DNA of 64,000 nt, taken from the NCBI GenBank assembly GCA_960531495.1, contig CAUIJY010000075.1, positions 2,314,539-2,378,538 of the forward strand. The letters run 5' to 3'. The position numbers and the translations under genes are program-made. Origin of the DNA: Zeus faber (taxonomy: Eukaryota > Chordata > Actinopteri > Zeiformes > Zeidae). This document shows, piece by piece, positions 45,601 through 60,430 of this stretch; positions within the stretch are counted from its first letter, which is position 1; every line of letters starts with the position of its first letter. The notes under the pieces are model-generated. The model was not told the DNA's origin. It made no database searches and saw nothing but the letters and a program-made list of their open reading frames with translations.

Positions 45601-48600
45601 ATTCTTTCTTTCAATCTTTCAATCTTTCAATCTTTCTTTCATTCTTTCTTTCAATCTTTCTTTCAAGCTTTCTTTCAATCGTTCTTACTTTCAATCTTTC
45701 TTTCTTTCTTTCAGTATTTCTTTCAATCTTTCAATCTTTCTTTCATTCTTTCTTTCAATCTTTCAATCTTTCAATTTTTCTTTCAATCTTTCTTACTTTC
45801 ATTCTCTCTTTCTTTCAATATTTCTTTCAGTCTTTCAATCTTTCTTTCATTCTTTCATTCTTTCTTTCAATCTTTCATTCTTTCTTTCAATCTTTCAATC
45901 TTTCAATCTTGCTTTCATTCTTTTTTTTCATTCTTACTTTTAGTCTTTCAATCTTTCTTTAAATCTTTCATTCTTTAAATCTTTCTTTCTTTCAATCATT
46001 CTTTTTTCAATATTTCTTTCAATCTTTCAATCTTTCAATCTTTCAATCTTTCTTTAATTCTTTTATTCATTCTTTCTTCCAGTCTTTCAATCTTTCTTTC
46101 AATCTTTCTTTAAATCTTTCTTTCAATCTTTCAATCTTTCAATTTTTCTTTCATTCTTTCTTTCAATCTTTTTTACTTTCAATCTTTCTTTCAATCTTTC
46201 TTACTTTCATTCTCTCTTTCTTTCAATATTCTTTCAATCTTTCAATCTTTCTTTCATTCTTTCATTCTTTCTTTCAATCGTTCTTTTATTCTTTCTTTCA
46301 ATCTTTCATTCTTTATTTCAATCTTTCAATCTTTCAATCTTTCTTTCATTCCTTCTTTCAATCTTTCTTTCAAGCTTTCTTTCAATCGTTCTTACTTTCA
46401 ATCTTTCTTTCTTTCTTTCAGTATTTCTTTCAATCTTTCAATCTTTCTTTCATTCTTTCATTCTTTCTCTCAATCTTTCTTTCTTTCAATCTTTCAATCT
46501 TTCATTCATTCTTTCAGTCTTTCAAACTTTCAATTTTTCCTTCATTCCTTCTTTCAATCTTTATCACTTTCAATCTTTCTTTCAATCTTTCTTTCGTTCT
46601 TTCATTCTTTCTTTCAATCGTTCTTTCAATCTTTCCTTCAATCTTTCAATCTTTCTTTCATTCTTTCTTTCAATCTTTCAATCTTTCAATTTTTCTTTCA
46701 ATCTTTCTTACTTTCATTCTCTCTTTCTTTCAATATTTCTTTCAGTCTTTCAATCTTTCTTTCATTCTTTCATTCTTTCTTTCAATCTTTCATTCTTTCT
46801 TTCAATCTTTCAATCTTTCAATCTTGCTTTCATTCTTTTTTTCATTCTTACTTTTAGTCTTTCAATCTTTCTTTAAATCTTTCATTCTTTAAATCTTTCT
46901 TTCTTTCAATCATTCTTTTTTCAATCTTTCTTTCAATCTTTCAATCTTTCAATCTTTCAATCTTGCTTTCATTCTTTTATTCATTCTTTCTTCCAGTCTT
47001 TCAATCTTTCTTTCAATCTTTCTTTAAATCTTTCTTTCAATCTTTCAATCTTTCAATTTTTCTTTCATTCTTTCTTTCAATCTTTTTTACTTTCAATCTT
47101 TCTTTCAATCTTTCTTACTTTCATTCTCTCTTTCATTCAATATTCTTTCAATCTTTCAATCTTTCAATCTTTCTTTCATTCTATCTTTAATACTTTCAAT
47201 CTTTTTTTCTTTTAATCTTTCTTTCAATCTTTCACTCATTCTTTCCTTCAGTCTTTCAATCTTTCTTTCAATTTTTCTTTCATCTTTCTTTCAAACTTTC
47301 AATCTTACTTTCAATCTTTCTTTCAATCGTTATTATATTCTTTCTTTCAATCTTTCATTCTTTCTTTCAATCTTTCAATCATTCTTTCTTTCATTCTTTC
47401 TTTCAGTCTTTCAACCTTTCTTAAAATCTTTCTTTCAATCTTTCTTTCAAGCTTTCTTTCATTCATTCTTTCAGTCTTTCAAACATTCAACTTTTCCTTC
47501 ATTCCTTCTTTCAATCTTTATTACTTTTATTCTTTCTTTCAATCTTTCATTCTTTCTTTCAATATTTCTTTCAATCTTTCTTTAATTCTTTCATTCTTTC
47601 TTTCGCACTTTCAATCTTTCTTTCATTCTTTCTTTCAGTCTTTCAATCTTTCTTTCATTCTTTCTTTCAATCTTTCAATCTTTCAATCTTTCTTTCATTC
47701 TATCTTTCAATCTTTCAATCTTTCTTTCAATATTTTTTTCAGTCTTTCAATCTTTCTTTCATTCTTTCTTTCAATCTTTCAATCTTTCAATCTTTCTTTC
47801 ATTCTATCTTTCAGTCTTTAAATCTTTCTTTCAATATTTTTTTCAGTCTTTAATACTTTCAATCTTTTTTTCTTTTAATCTTTCTTTCAATCTTTCACTC
47901 ATTCTTTCCTTCAGTCTTTCAATCTTTCTTTCAATTTTTCTTTCAATCTTTCTTTCAAACTTTCAATCTTACTTTCAATCTTTCTTTCAATCGTTCTTAT
48001 ATTCTTTCTTTCAATATTTCATTCTTTCTTTCAATCTTTCAATCATTCTTTCTTTCATTCTTTCTTTCAGTCTTTCAACCTTTCTTAAAATCTTTCTTTC
48101 AATCTTTCATTCATTCTTTCAGTCTTTCAAACATTCAATTTTTCCTTCATTCCTTCTTTCAATCTTTATTACTTTCAATCTTTCTTTCAATCTTTCAATC
48201 TTTCTTTCATTCTTTCATTCTTTCTTTCAATCGTTCTTTCAATCTTTCCTTCAATCTTTCAATCTTTCTTTCATACTTTCATTCTTTCTTCCAATCTTTC
48301 TTTCAATCTTTCAATCTTTCATTCATTCTTTCATTTTTCTTTCAACCTTTCAATCTTTCTTTCATTCTTTTTTTTAGTCTTTCAATCTTTCTTTAAATCT
48401 TTCTTTCAATCTTTCTTTACAACTTTCAATCTTTCAATCTTTCTTTCATTCTATCTTTCAACCTTTCTTTCAATCTTTCTTTAATTCTTTAATTCAGTCT
48501 TAAAATCTTTCTTTCAATCTTTCTTTCTTTAAATATTTTGATCTCTCAAACATTCTTTCTTTTTATCAGTCTTTTTTTGTTTCTTTCATTCATTCTTTCA

Positions 48601-51600
48601 ATTTTTCTTACTTTCAATCTTTCTTTTTTTCAATATTTCTTTCAATCTTTTAATCTTTCATTCATTCTTTCATTCTTTCTTTCAATCTTTCATTCTTTCT
48701 TTCAATCTTTCAATCTTTCAATCTCTCTTTTAATCTTTCTTTCATTTTTTCTTTCAGTCTTTCAATCTTTCTTTCAATCTTTCTTTCAATCTTTCTTTCA
48801 AACTTTCATTCTTTCTTTCAATCTTTCTTTCAATCTTTCTTTCAATCTTTCTTTCTTTTTTCAATCTTACTTTCAATCTTTCTTTCAATCGTTCTTATAT
48901 TCTTTCTTTCAATCTTTCATTCTTTCTTTCAATCTTTCAATCATTCTTTCTTTCATTCTTTCTTTCAGTCTTTCAACCTTTCTTAAAATCTTTCTTTCAA
49001 TCTTTCATTCATTCTTTCAGTCTTTCAAACATTCAATTTTTCCTTCATTCCTTCTTTCAATCTTTATTACTTTCAATCTTTCTTTCAATCTTTCAATCTT
49101 TCTTTCATTCTTTCATTCTTTCTTTCAATCGTTCTTTCAATCTTTCCTTCAATCTTTCAATCTTTCTTTCATACTTTCATTCTTTCTTTCAATCTTTCTT
49201 TCTTTCTTTCAATCTTTCTTTCATTCTTTCATTCTTTCTTTCAACCTTTCAATCTTTCTTTCATTCTTTTTTTTAGTCTTTCAATCTTTCTTTAAATCTT
49301 TCTTTCAATCTTTCTTTCATTCTTTCTTTCAATCTTTTTTACTTTCAATCTTTCTTTCAATCTTTCTTACTTTCATTCTCTCTTTCTTTCAATATTCTTT
49401 CAATCTTTCAATCTTTCTTTCATTCTTTCATTCTTTCTTTCAATCGTTCTTTTATTCTTTCTTTCAATCTTTCATTCTTTCTTTCAATCTTTCAATCTTT
49501 CAATCTTTCTTTCATTCTTTCTTTCAATCTTTCTTTCAAGCTTTCTTTCAATCGTTCTTACTTTCAATCTTTCTTTCTTTCTTTCAGTATTTCTTTCAAT
49601 CTTTCAATCTTTCTTTCATTCTTTCTTTCAATCTTTCAATCTTTCAATTTTTCTTTCAATCTTTCTTACTTTCATTCTCTCTTTCTTTCAATATTTCTTT
49701 CAGTCTTTCAATCTTTCTTTCATTCTTTCATTCTTTCTTTCAATCTTTCATTCTTTCTTTCAATCTTTCAATCTTTCAATCTTGCTTTCATTCTTTTTTT
49801 TCATTCTTACTTTTAGTCTTTCAATCTTTCTTTAAATCTTTCATTCTTTAAATCTTTCTTTCTTTCAATCATTCTTTTTTCAATCTTTCTTTCAATCTTT
49901 CAATCTTTCAATCTTTCAATCTTTCTTTAATTCTTTTATTCATTCTTTCTTCCAGTCTTTCAATCTTTCTTTCAATCTTTCTTTAAATCTTTCTTTCAAT
50001 CTTTCAATCTTTCAATTTTTCTTTCATTCTTTCTTTCAATCTTTTTTACTTTCAATCTTTCTTTCAATCTTTCTTACTTTCATTCTCTCTTTCTTTCAAT
50101 ATTCTTTCAATCTTTCAATCTTTCTTTCATTCTTTCATTCTTTCTTTCAATCGTTCTTTTTTTCTTTCTTTCAATCTTTCATTCTTTATTTCAATCTTTC
50201 AATCTTTCAATCTTTCTTTCATTCCTTCTTTCAATCTTTCTTTCAAGCTTTCTTTCAATCGTTCTTACTTTCAATCTTTCCTTCTTTCTTTCAGTATTTC
50301 TTTCAATCTTTCAATCTTTCTTTCATTCTTTCATTCTTTCTCTCAATCTTTCTTTCTTTCAATCTTTCAATCTTTCTTTCATTCATTCTTTCAGTCTTTC
50401 AAACTTTCAATTTTTCCTTCATTCCTTCTTTCAATCTTTATCACTTTCAATCTTTCTTTCAATCTTTCTTTCGTTCTTTCATTCTTTCTTTCAATCGTTC
50501 TTTCAATCTTTCCTTCAATCTTTCAATCTTTCTTTCATTCTTTCTTTCAATCTTTCAATCTTTCAATTTTTCTTTCAATCTTTCTTACTTTCATTCTCTC
50601 TTTCTTTCAATATTTCTTTCAGTCTTTCAATCTTTCTTTCATTCTTTCATTCTTTCTTTCAATCTTTCATTCTTTCTTTCAATCTTTCAATCTTTCAATC
50701 TTGCTTTCATTCTTTTTTTTCATTCTTACTTTTAGTCTTTCAATCTTTCTTTAAATCTTTCATTCTTTAAATCTTTCTTTCTTTCAATCATTCTTTTTTC
50801 AATCTTTCTTTCAATCTTTCAATCTTTCAATCTTTCAATCTTTCTTTAATTCTTTTATTCATTCTTTCTTCCAGTCTTTCAATCTTTCTTTCAATCTTTC
50901 TTTAAATCTTTCTTTCAATCTTTCAATCTTTCAATTTTTCTTTCATTCTTTCTTTCAATCTTTTTTACTTTCAATCTTTCTTTCAATCTTTCTTACTTTC
51001 ATTCTCTCTTTCATTCAATATTCTTTCAATCTTTCAATCTTTCAATCTTTCTTTCATTCTATCTTTAATACTTTCAATCTTTTTTTCTTTTAATCTTTCT
51101 TTCAATCTTTCACTCATTCTTTCCTTCAGTCTTTCAATCTTTCTTTCAATTTTTCTTTCAATCTTTCTTTCAAACTTTCAATCTTACTTTCAATCTTTCT
51201 TTCAATCGTTCTTATATTCTTTCTTTCAATCTTTCATTCTTTCTTTCAATCTTTCAATCATTCTTTCTTTCATTCTTTCTTTCAGTCTTTCAACCTTTCT
51301 TAAAACCTTACTTCAATCTTTCTTTCAAGCTTTCTTTCATTCATTCTTTCAGTCTTTCAAACATTCAACTTTTCCTTCATTCCTTCTTTCAATCTTTATT
51401 ACTTTCATTCTTTCTTTCAATCTTTCATTCTTTCTTTCAATATTTCTTTCAATCTTTCTTTAATTCTTTCATTCTTTCTTTCGCACTTTCAATCTTTCTT
51501 TCATTCTTTCTTTCAGTCTTTCAATCTTTCTTTCATTCTTTCTTTCAATCTTTCAATCTTTCAATCTTTCTTTCATTCTATCTTTCAATCTTTCAATCTT

Positions 51601-54600
51601 TCTTTCAATATTTTTTTCAGTCTTTCAATCTTTCTTTCATTCTTTCTTTCAATCTTTCAATCTTTCAATCTTTCTTTCATTCTATCTTTCAGTCTTTAAA
51701 TCTTTCTTTCAATATTTTTTTCAGTCTTTAATACTTTCAATCTTTTTTTCTTTTAATCTTTCTTTCAATCTTTCACTCATTCTTTCCTTCAGTCTTTCAA
51801 TCTTTCTTTCAATTTTTCTTTCAATCTTTCTTTCAAACTTTCAATCTTACTTTCAATCTTTCTTTCAATCGTTCTTATATTCTTTCTTTCAATCTTTCAT
51901 TCTTTCTTTCAATCTTTCAATCATTCTTTCTTTCATTCTTTCTTTCAGTCTTTCAACCTTTCTTAAAATCTTTCTTTCAATCTTTCATTCATTCTTTCAG
52001 TCTTTCAAACATTCAATTTTTCCTTCATTCCTTCTTTCAATCTTTATTACTTTCAATCTTTCTTTCAATCTTTCAATCTTTCTTTCATTCTTTCATTCTT
52101 TCTTTCAATCGTTCTTTCAATCTTTCCTTCAATCTTTCAATCTTTCTTTCATACTTTCATTCTTTCTTCCAATCTTTCTTTCAATCTTTCAATCTTTCAT
52201 TCATTCTTTCATTTTTCTTTCAACCTTTCAATCTTTCTTTCATTCTTTTTTTTAGTCTTTCAATCTTTCTTTAAATCTTTCTTTCAATCTTTCTTTACAA
52301 CTTTCAATCTTTCAATCTTTCTTTCATTCTATCTTTCAACCTTTCTTTCAATCTTTCTTTAATTCTTTAATTCAGTCTTAAAATCTTTCTTTCAATCTTT
52401 CTTTCTTTAAATATTTTGATCTCTCAAACATTCTTTCTTTTTATCAGTCTTTTTTTGTTTCTTTCATTCATTCTTTCAATTTTTCTTACTTTCAATCTTT
52501 CTTTTTTTCAATATTTCTTTCAATCTTTTAATCTTTCATTCATTCTTTCATTCTTTCTTTCAATCTTTCATTCTTTCTTTCAATCTTTCAATCTTTCAAT
52601 CTCTCTTTTAATCTTTCTTTCATTTTTTCTTTCAGTCTTTCAATCTTTCTTTCAATCTTTCTTTCAATCTTTCTTTCAAACTTTCATTCTTTCTTTCAAT
52701 CTTTCTTTCAATCTTTCTTTCAATCTTTCTTTCAATCTTTTTTTTCATTCTTACTTTTAGTCTTTCAATCTTTCTTTAAATCTTTTTTTCTTTCAATCTT
52801 TCAATCATTCAATCTTTCTTTAATTCTTTCTTTCAATCTTTCAATCTTTCAATTTTTCTTTCCATCTTTCTTACTTTCATTCTCTCTTTCTTTCAATATT
52901 TCTTTCAATCTTTCAATCTTTCTTTCATTCTTTCATTCTTTCTTTCAATCGTTCTTTCATTCTTTCTTTCAATCTTTCATTCTTTCTTTCAATCTTTCAA
53001 TCTTTCAATCTTTCTTTCATTCTTTTTTTCATTCTTACTTTCATTCTTTAAATCTTTCTTTCTTTCAATCATTCTTTTTTCAATATTTCTTTCAATCTTT
53101 CAATCTTTCAATCTTTCAATCTTTCTTTAATTCTTTTATTCATTCTTTCTTCCAGTCTTTCAATCTTTCTTTCAATCTTTCTTTAAATCTTTCTTTCAAT
53201 CTTTCAATCTTTCAATTTTCTTTCATTCTTTCTTTCAATCTTTTTTACTTTCAATCTTTCTTTCAATCTTTCTTACTTTCATTCTCTCTTTCTTTCAATA
53301 TTCTTTCAATCTTTCAATCTTTCTTTCATTCTTTCATTCTTTCTTTCAATCGTTCTTTTATTCTTTCTTTCAATCTTTCATTCTTTATTTCAATCTTTCA
53401 ATCTTTCAATCTTTCTTTCATTCCTTCTTTCAATCTTTCTTTCAAGCTTTCTTTCAATCGTTCTTACTTTCAATCTTTCTTTCTTTCTTTCAGTATTTCT
53501 TTCAATCTTTCAATCTTTCTTTCATTCTTTCATTCTTTCTCTCAATCTTTCTTTCTTTCAATCTTTCAATCTTTCATTCATTCTTTCAGTCTTTCAAACT
53601 TTCAATTTTTCCTTCATTCCTTCTTTCAATCTTTATCACTTTCAATCTTTCTTTCAATCTTTCTTTCGTTCTTTCATTCTTTCTTTCAATCGTTCTTTCA
53701 ATCTTTCCTTCAATCTTTCAATCTTTCTTTCATTCTTTCTTTCAATCTTTCAATCTTTCAATTTTTCTTTCAATCTTTCTTACTTTCATTCTCTCTTTCT
53801 TTCAATATTTCTTTCAGTCTTTCAATCTTTCTTTCATTCTTTCATTCTTTCTTTCAATCTTTCATTCTTTCTTTCAATCTTTCAATCTTTCAATCTTGCT
53901 TTCATTCTTTTTTTCATTCTTACTTTTAGTCTTTCAATCTTTCTTTAAATCTTTCATTCTTTAAATCTTTCTTTCTTTCAATCATTCTTTTTTCAATCTT
54001 GCTTTCAATCTTTCAATCTTTCAATCTTTCAATCTTTCTTTAATTCTTTTATTCATTCTTTCTTCCAGTCTTTCAATCTTTCTTTCAATCTTTCTTTAAA
54101 TCTTTCTTTCAATCTTTCAATCTTTCAATTTTTCTTTCATTCTTTCTTTCAATCTTTTTTACTTTCAATCTTTCTTTCAATCTTTCTTACTTTCATTCTC
54201 TCTTTCATTCAATATTCTTTCAATCTTTCAATCTTTCAATCTTTCTTTCATTCTATCTTTAATACTTTCAATCTTTTTTTCTTTTAATCTTTCTTTCAAT
54301 CTTTCACTCATTCTTTCCTTCAGTCTTTCAATCTTTCTTTCAATTTTTCTTTCATCTTTCTTTCAAACTTTCAATCTTACTTTCAATCTTTCTTTCAATC
54401 GTTATTATATTCTTTCTTTCAATCTTTCATTCTTTCTTTCAATCTTTCAATCATTCTTTCTTTCATTCTTTCTTTCAGTCTTTCAACCTTTCTTAAAATC
54501 TTTCTTTCAATCTTTCTTTCAAGCTTTCTTTCATTCATTCTTTCAGTCTTTCAAACATTCAACTTTTCCTTCATTCCTTCTTTCAATCTTTATTACTTTT

Positions 54601-57600
54601 ATTCTTTCTTTCAATCTTTCATTCTTTCTTTCAATATTTCTTTCAATCTTTCTTTAATTCTTTCATTCTTTCTTTCGCACTTTCAATCTTTCTTTCATTC
54701 TTTCTTTCAGTCTTTCAATCTTTCTTTCATTCTTTCTTTCAATCTTTCAATCTTTCAATCTTTCTTTCATTCTATCTTTCAATCTTTCAATCTTTCTTTC
54801 AATATTTTTTTCAGTCTTTCAATCTTTCTTTCATTCTTTCTTTCAATCTTTCAATCTTTCAATCTTTCTTTCATTCTATCTTTCAGTCTTTAAATCTTTC
54901 TTTCAATATTTTTTTCAGTCTTTAATACTTTCAATCTTTTTTTCTTTTAATCTTTCTTTCAATCTTTCACTCATTCTTTCCTTCAGTCTTTCAATCTTTC
55001 TTTCAATTTTTCTTTCAATCTTTCTTTCAAACTTTCAATCTTACTTTCAATCTTTCTTTCAATCGTTCTTATATTCTTTCTTTCAATATTTCATTCTTTC
55101 TTTCAATCTTTCATTCATTCTTTCTTTCATTCTTTCTTTCAGTCTTTCAACCTTTCTTAAAATCTTTCTTTCAATCTTTCATTCATTCTTTCAGTCTTTC
55201 AAACATTCAATTTTTCCTTCATTCCTTCTTTCAATCTTTATTACTTTCAATCTTTCTTTCAATCTTTCAATCTTTCTTTCATTCTTTCATTCTTTCTTTC
55301 AATCGTTCTTTCAATCTTTCCTTCAATCTTTCAATCTTTCTTTCATACTTTCATTCTTTCTTCCAATCTTTCTTTCAATCTTTCAATCTTTCATTCATTC
55401 TTTCATTTTTCTTTCAACCTTTCAATCTTTCTTTCATTCTTTTTTTTAGTCTTTCAATCTTTCTTTAAATCTTTCTTTCAATCTTTCTTTACAACTTTCA
55501 ATCTTTCAATCTTTCTTTCATTCTATCTTTCAACCTTTCTTTCAATCTTTCTTTAATTCTTTAATTCAGTCTTAAAATCTTTCTTTCAATCTTTCTTTCT
55601 TTAAATATTTTGATCTCTCAAACATTCTTTCTTTTTATCAGTCTTTTTTTGTTTCTTTCATTCATTCTTTCAATTTTTCTTACTTTCAATCTTTCTTTTT
55701 TTCAATATTTCTTTCAATCTTTTAATCTTTCATTCATTCTTTCATTCTTTCTTTCAATCTTTCATTCTTTCTTTCAATCTTTCAATCTTTCAATCTCTCT
55801 TTTAATCTTTCTTTCATTTTTTCTTTCAGTCTTTCAATCTTTCTTTCAATCTTTCTTTCAATCTTTCTTTCAAACTTTCATTCTTTCTTTCAATCTTTCT
55901 TTCAATCTTTCTTTCAATCTTTCTTTCTTTTTTCAATCTTTCTTTCAATCTTTTTTTTCATTCTTACTTTTAGTCTTTCAATCTTTCTTTAAATCTTTTT
56001 TTCTTTCAATCTTTCAATCATTCAATCTTTCTTTAATTCTTTCTTTCAATCTTTCAATCTTTCAATTTTTCTTTCCATCTTTCTTACTTTCATTCTCTCT
56101 TTCTTTCAATATTTCTTTCAATCTTTCAATCTTTCTTTCATTCTTTCATTCTTTCTTTCAATCGTTCTTTCATTCTTTCTTTCAATCTTTCATTCTTTCT
56201 TTCAATCTTTCAATCTTTCAATCTTTCTTTCATTCTTTTTTTCATTCTTACTTTCATTCTTTAAATCTTTCTTTCTTTCAATCATTCTTTTTTCAATCTT
56301 TCTTTCAATCTTTCAATCTTTCGATCTTTCAATCTTTCTTTAATTCTTTTATTCATTCTTTCTTTCAGTCTTTCAATCTTTCTTTAAATCTTTCTTTAAA
56401 TCTTTCTTTCAATCTTTCAATCTTTCAATTTTTCTTTCATTCTTTCTTTCAATCTTTTTTACTTTCAATCTTTCTTTCAATCTTTCTTACTATCATTCTC
56501 TCTTTCTTTCAATATTCTTTCAATCTTTCAATCTTTCTTTCATTCTTTCATTCTTTCTTTCAATCGTTCTTTTATTCTTTCTTTCAATCTTTCATTCTTT
56601 CTTTCAATCTTTCAATCTTTCAATCTTTCTTTCATTCTTTCTTTCAATCTTTCTTTCAAGCTTTCTTTCAATCGTTCTTACTTTCAATCTTTCTTTCTTT
56701 CTTTCAGTATTTCTTTCAATCTTTCAATCTTTCTTTCATTCTTTCTTTCAATCTTTCAATCTTTCAATTTTTCTTTCAATCTTTCTTACTTTCATTCTCT
56801 CTTTCTTTCAATATTTCTTTCAGTCTTTCAATCTTTCTTTCATTCTTTCATTCTTTCTTTCAATCTTTCATTCTTTCTTTCAATCTTTCAATCTTTCAAT
56901 CTTGCTTTCATTCTTTTTTTTCATTCTTACTTTTAGTCTTTCAATCTTTCTTTAAATCTTTCATTCTTTAAATCTTTCTTTCTTTCAATCATTCTTTTTT
57001 CAATCTTTCTTTCAATCTTTCAATCTTTCAATCTTTCAATCTTTCTTTTATTCTTTTATTCATTCTTTCTTCCAGTCTTTCAATCTTTCTTTCAATCTTT
57101 CTTTAAATCTTTCTTTCAATCTTTCAATCTTTCAATTTTTCTTTCATTCTTTCTTTCAATCTTTTTTACTTTCAATCTTTCTTTCAAACTTTCTTACTTT
57201 CATTCTCTCTTTCATTCAATATTCTTTCAATCTTTCAATCTTTCTTTCATTCTTTCATTCTTTCTTTCAATCGTTCTTTTATTCTTTCTTTCAATCTTTC
57301 ATTCTTTATTTCAATCTTTCAATCTTTCAATCTTTCTTTCATTCCTTCTTTCAATCTTTCTTTCAAGCTTTCTTTCAATTGTTCTTACTTTCAATCTTTC
57401 TTTCTTTCTTTCAGTATTTCTTTCAATCTTTCAATCTTTCTTTCATTCTTTCATTCTTTCTCTCAATCTTTCTTTCTTTCAATCTTTCAATCTTTCTTTC
57501 ATTCATTCTTTCAGTCTTTCAAACTTTCAATTTTTCCTTCATTCCTTCTTTCAATCTTTATTACTTTCAATCTTTCTTTCAATCTTTCTTTCGTTCTTTC

Positions 57601-60430
57601 ATTCTTTCTTTCAATCGTTCTTTCAATCTTTCCTTCAATCTTTCAATCTTTCTTTCATACTTTCATTCTTTCTTTCAATCTTTCTTTCTTTCTTTCAATC
57701 TTTCTTTCATTCTTTCATTCTTTCTTTCAACCTTTCAATCTTTCTTTCATTCTTTTTTTTAGTCTTTCAATCTTTCTTTAAATCTTTCTTTCAATCTTTC
57801 TTTCATTCTTTCTTTCAATCTTTTTTACTTTCAATCTTTCTTTCAATCTTTCTTACTTTCATTCTCTCTTTCTTTCAATATTCTTTCAATCTTTCAATCT
57901 TTCTTTCATTCTTTCATTCTTTCTTTCAATCGTTCTTTTATTCTTTCTTTCAATCTTTCATTCTTTCTTTCAATCTTTCAATCTTTCAATCTTTCTTTCA
58001 TTCTTTCTTTCAATCTTTCTTTCAAGCTTTCTTTCAATCGTTCTTACTTTCAATCTTTCTTTCTTTCTTTCAGTATTTCTTTCAATCTTTCAATCTTTCT
58101 TTCATTCTTTCTTTCAATCTTTCAATCTTTCAATTTTTCTTTCAATCTTTCTTACTTTCATTCTCTCTTTCTTTCAATATTTCTTTCATTCTTTCATTCT
58201 TTCTTTCAATCGTTCTTTCATTCTTTCTTTCAATCTTTCATTCTTTCTTTCAATCTTTCAATCTTTCAATCTTGCTTTCATTCTTTTTTTTCATTCTTAC
58301 TTTTAGTCTTTCAATCTTTCTTTAAATCTTTCATTCTTTAAATCTTTCTTTCTTTCAATCATTCTTTTTTCAATCTTTCTTTCAATCTTTCAATCTTTCA
58401 ATCTTTCAATCTTTCTTTAATTCTTTTATTCATTCTTTCTTCCAGTCTTTCAATCTTTCTTTCAATCTTTCTTTAAATCTTTCTTTCAATCTTTCAATCT
58501 TTCAATTTTTCTTTCATTCTTTCTTTCAATCTTTTTTACTTTCAATCTTTCTTTCAATCTTTCTTACTTTCATTCTCTCTTTCTTTCAATATTCTTTCAA
58601 TCTTTCAATCTTTCTTTCATTCTTTCATTCTTTCTTTCAATCGTTCTTTTATTCTTTCTTTCAATCTTTCATTCTTTATTTCAATCTTTCAATCTTTCAA
58701 TCTTTCTTTCATTCCTTCTTTCAATCTTTCTTTCAAGCTTTCTTTCAATCGTTCTTACTTTCAATCTTTCTTTCTTTCTTTCAGTATTTCTTTCAATCTT
58801 TCAATCTTTCTTTCATTCTTTCATTCTTTCTCTCAATCTTTCTTTCTTTCAATCTTTCAATCTTTCTTTCATTCATTCTTTCAGTCTTTCAAACTTTCAA
58901 TTTTTCCTTCATTCCTTCTTTCAATCTTTATCACTTTCAATCTTTCTTTCAATCTTTCTTTCGTTCTTTCATTCTTTCTTTCAATCGTTCTTTCAATCTT
59001 TCCTTCAATCTTTCAATCTTTCTTTCATACTTTCATTCTTTCTTTCAATCTTTCTTTCTTTCTTTCAATCTTTCTTTCATTCTTTCATTCTTTCTTTCAA
59101 CCTTTCAATCTTTCTTTCATTCTTTTTTTTAGTCTTTCAATCTTTCTTTAAATCTTTCTTTCAATCTTTCTTTCAAAATTTCAATATTTCAATCTTTCTT
59201 TCATTCTATCTTTCAACCTTTCTTTCAATCTTTTAATCTTTCATTCATTCTTTCATTCTTTCTTTCAATCTTTCAATCTTTCAATCTCTCTTTTAATCTT
59301 TCTTTCAATTTTTCTTTCCATCTTTATTACTTTCATTCTCTCTTTCTTTCAATATTTCTTTCAATCTTTCAATCTCTCTTTTAATCTTTCTTTCAATTTT
59401 TCTTTCCATCTTTATTACTTTCATTCTCTCTTTCTTTCAATATTTCTTTCAATCTTTCAATCTTTCTTTCATAATTTCATTCTTTCTTTCAATCGTTCTT
59501 TCATTCTTTCTTTCAATCTTTCATTCTTTCTTTCAATCTTTCAATCTTTCAATCTTTCTTTCATTCTTTTTTTTCATTCTTTCATTCTTTCTTTCAATCG
59601 TTCTTTCATTCTTTCTTTCAATCTTTCATTCTTTCTTTCAATCTTTCAATCTTTCAATCTTTCTTTAATTTTTTTTTTTCATTCTTACTTTTAGTCGTTC
59701 AATCTTTCTTCAAATCTTTCATTCTTTAAATCTTTCTTTCTTTCAATCATTCTTTTTTCAATCTTTCTTTCAATCTTTCAATCTTTCAATCTTTCTTTAA
59801 TTCTTTTATTCATTCTTTCTTTCAGTCTTTCAATCTTTCTTTCAATCTTTCTTACTTTCATTCTCTCTTTCTTTCAATATTCTTTCAATCTTTCAATCTT
59901 TCTTTCATTCTTTCATTCTTTCTTTCAATGGTTCTTTTATTCTTTCTTTCAATCTTTCAATCTTTCTTTCAATCTTTCATTCTTTCAATCTTTCTTTCAT
60001 TCTTTCTTTCAATCTTTCTTTCAAGCTTTCTTTCAATCGTTCTTACTTTCAATCTTTCTTTCTTTCTTTCAATCTTTCAATCTTTCAATCTTTCTTTCAT
60101 TCTTTCATTCTTTCTTTCAATCTTTCTTTCTTTCAATCTTTCAATCTTTCTTTCATTCATTCTTTCAGTCTTTCAAACTTTCAATTTTTCCTTCATTCCT
60201 TCTTTCAATCTTTATTACTTTCAATCTTTCTTTCAATCTTTCAATCTTTCTTTCATTCTTTCATTCTTTCTTTCAATCGTTCTTTCAATCTTTCCTTCAA
60301 TCTTTCAATCTTTCTTTCATACTTTCATTCTTTCTTTCATACTTTCATTCTTTCTTTCATTCTTTCATTCTTTCTTACAATCTTTCTTTCATTTTTTTCT
60401 TTCAATCTTTCATTCTTTCTTTCAATATTT
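36656..60430. repeat. Mosaic multi-kilobase higher-order repeats of TTTC array
   Basis: Large blocks recur with several offsets. A block beginning TTTGATCTCTCAAACATTC and containing TTTTTGTTTCTTTCATTC occurs at 43270, 48538, 52416 and 55610 (spacings 5,268, 3,878 and 3,194). The CTCTCTTTCATTCAATATTC word occurs near 38878, 41860, 44849, 47128, 51004, 54199 and 57206. Shared blocks are near-identical over hundreds of bases but joined in different orders. A 59.1-60.4 kb stretch has small local duplications (59290 and 59365). Confidence 0.9.
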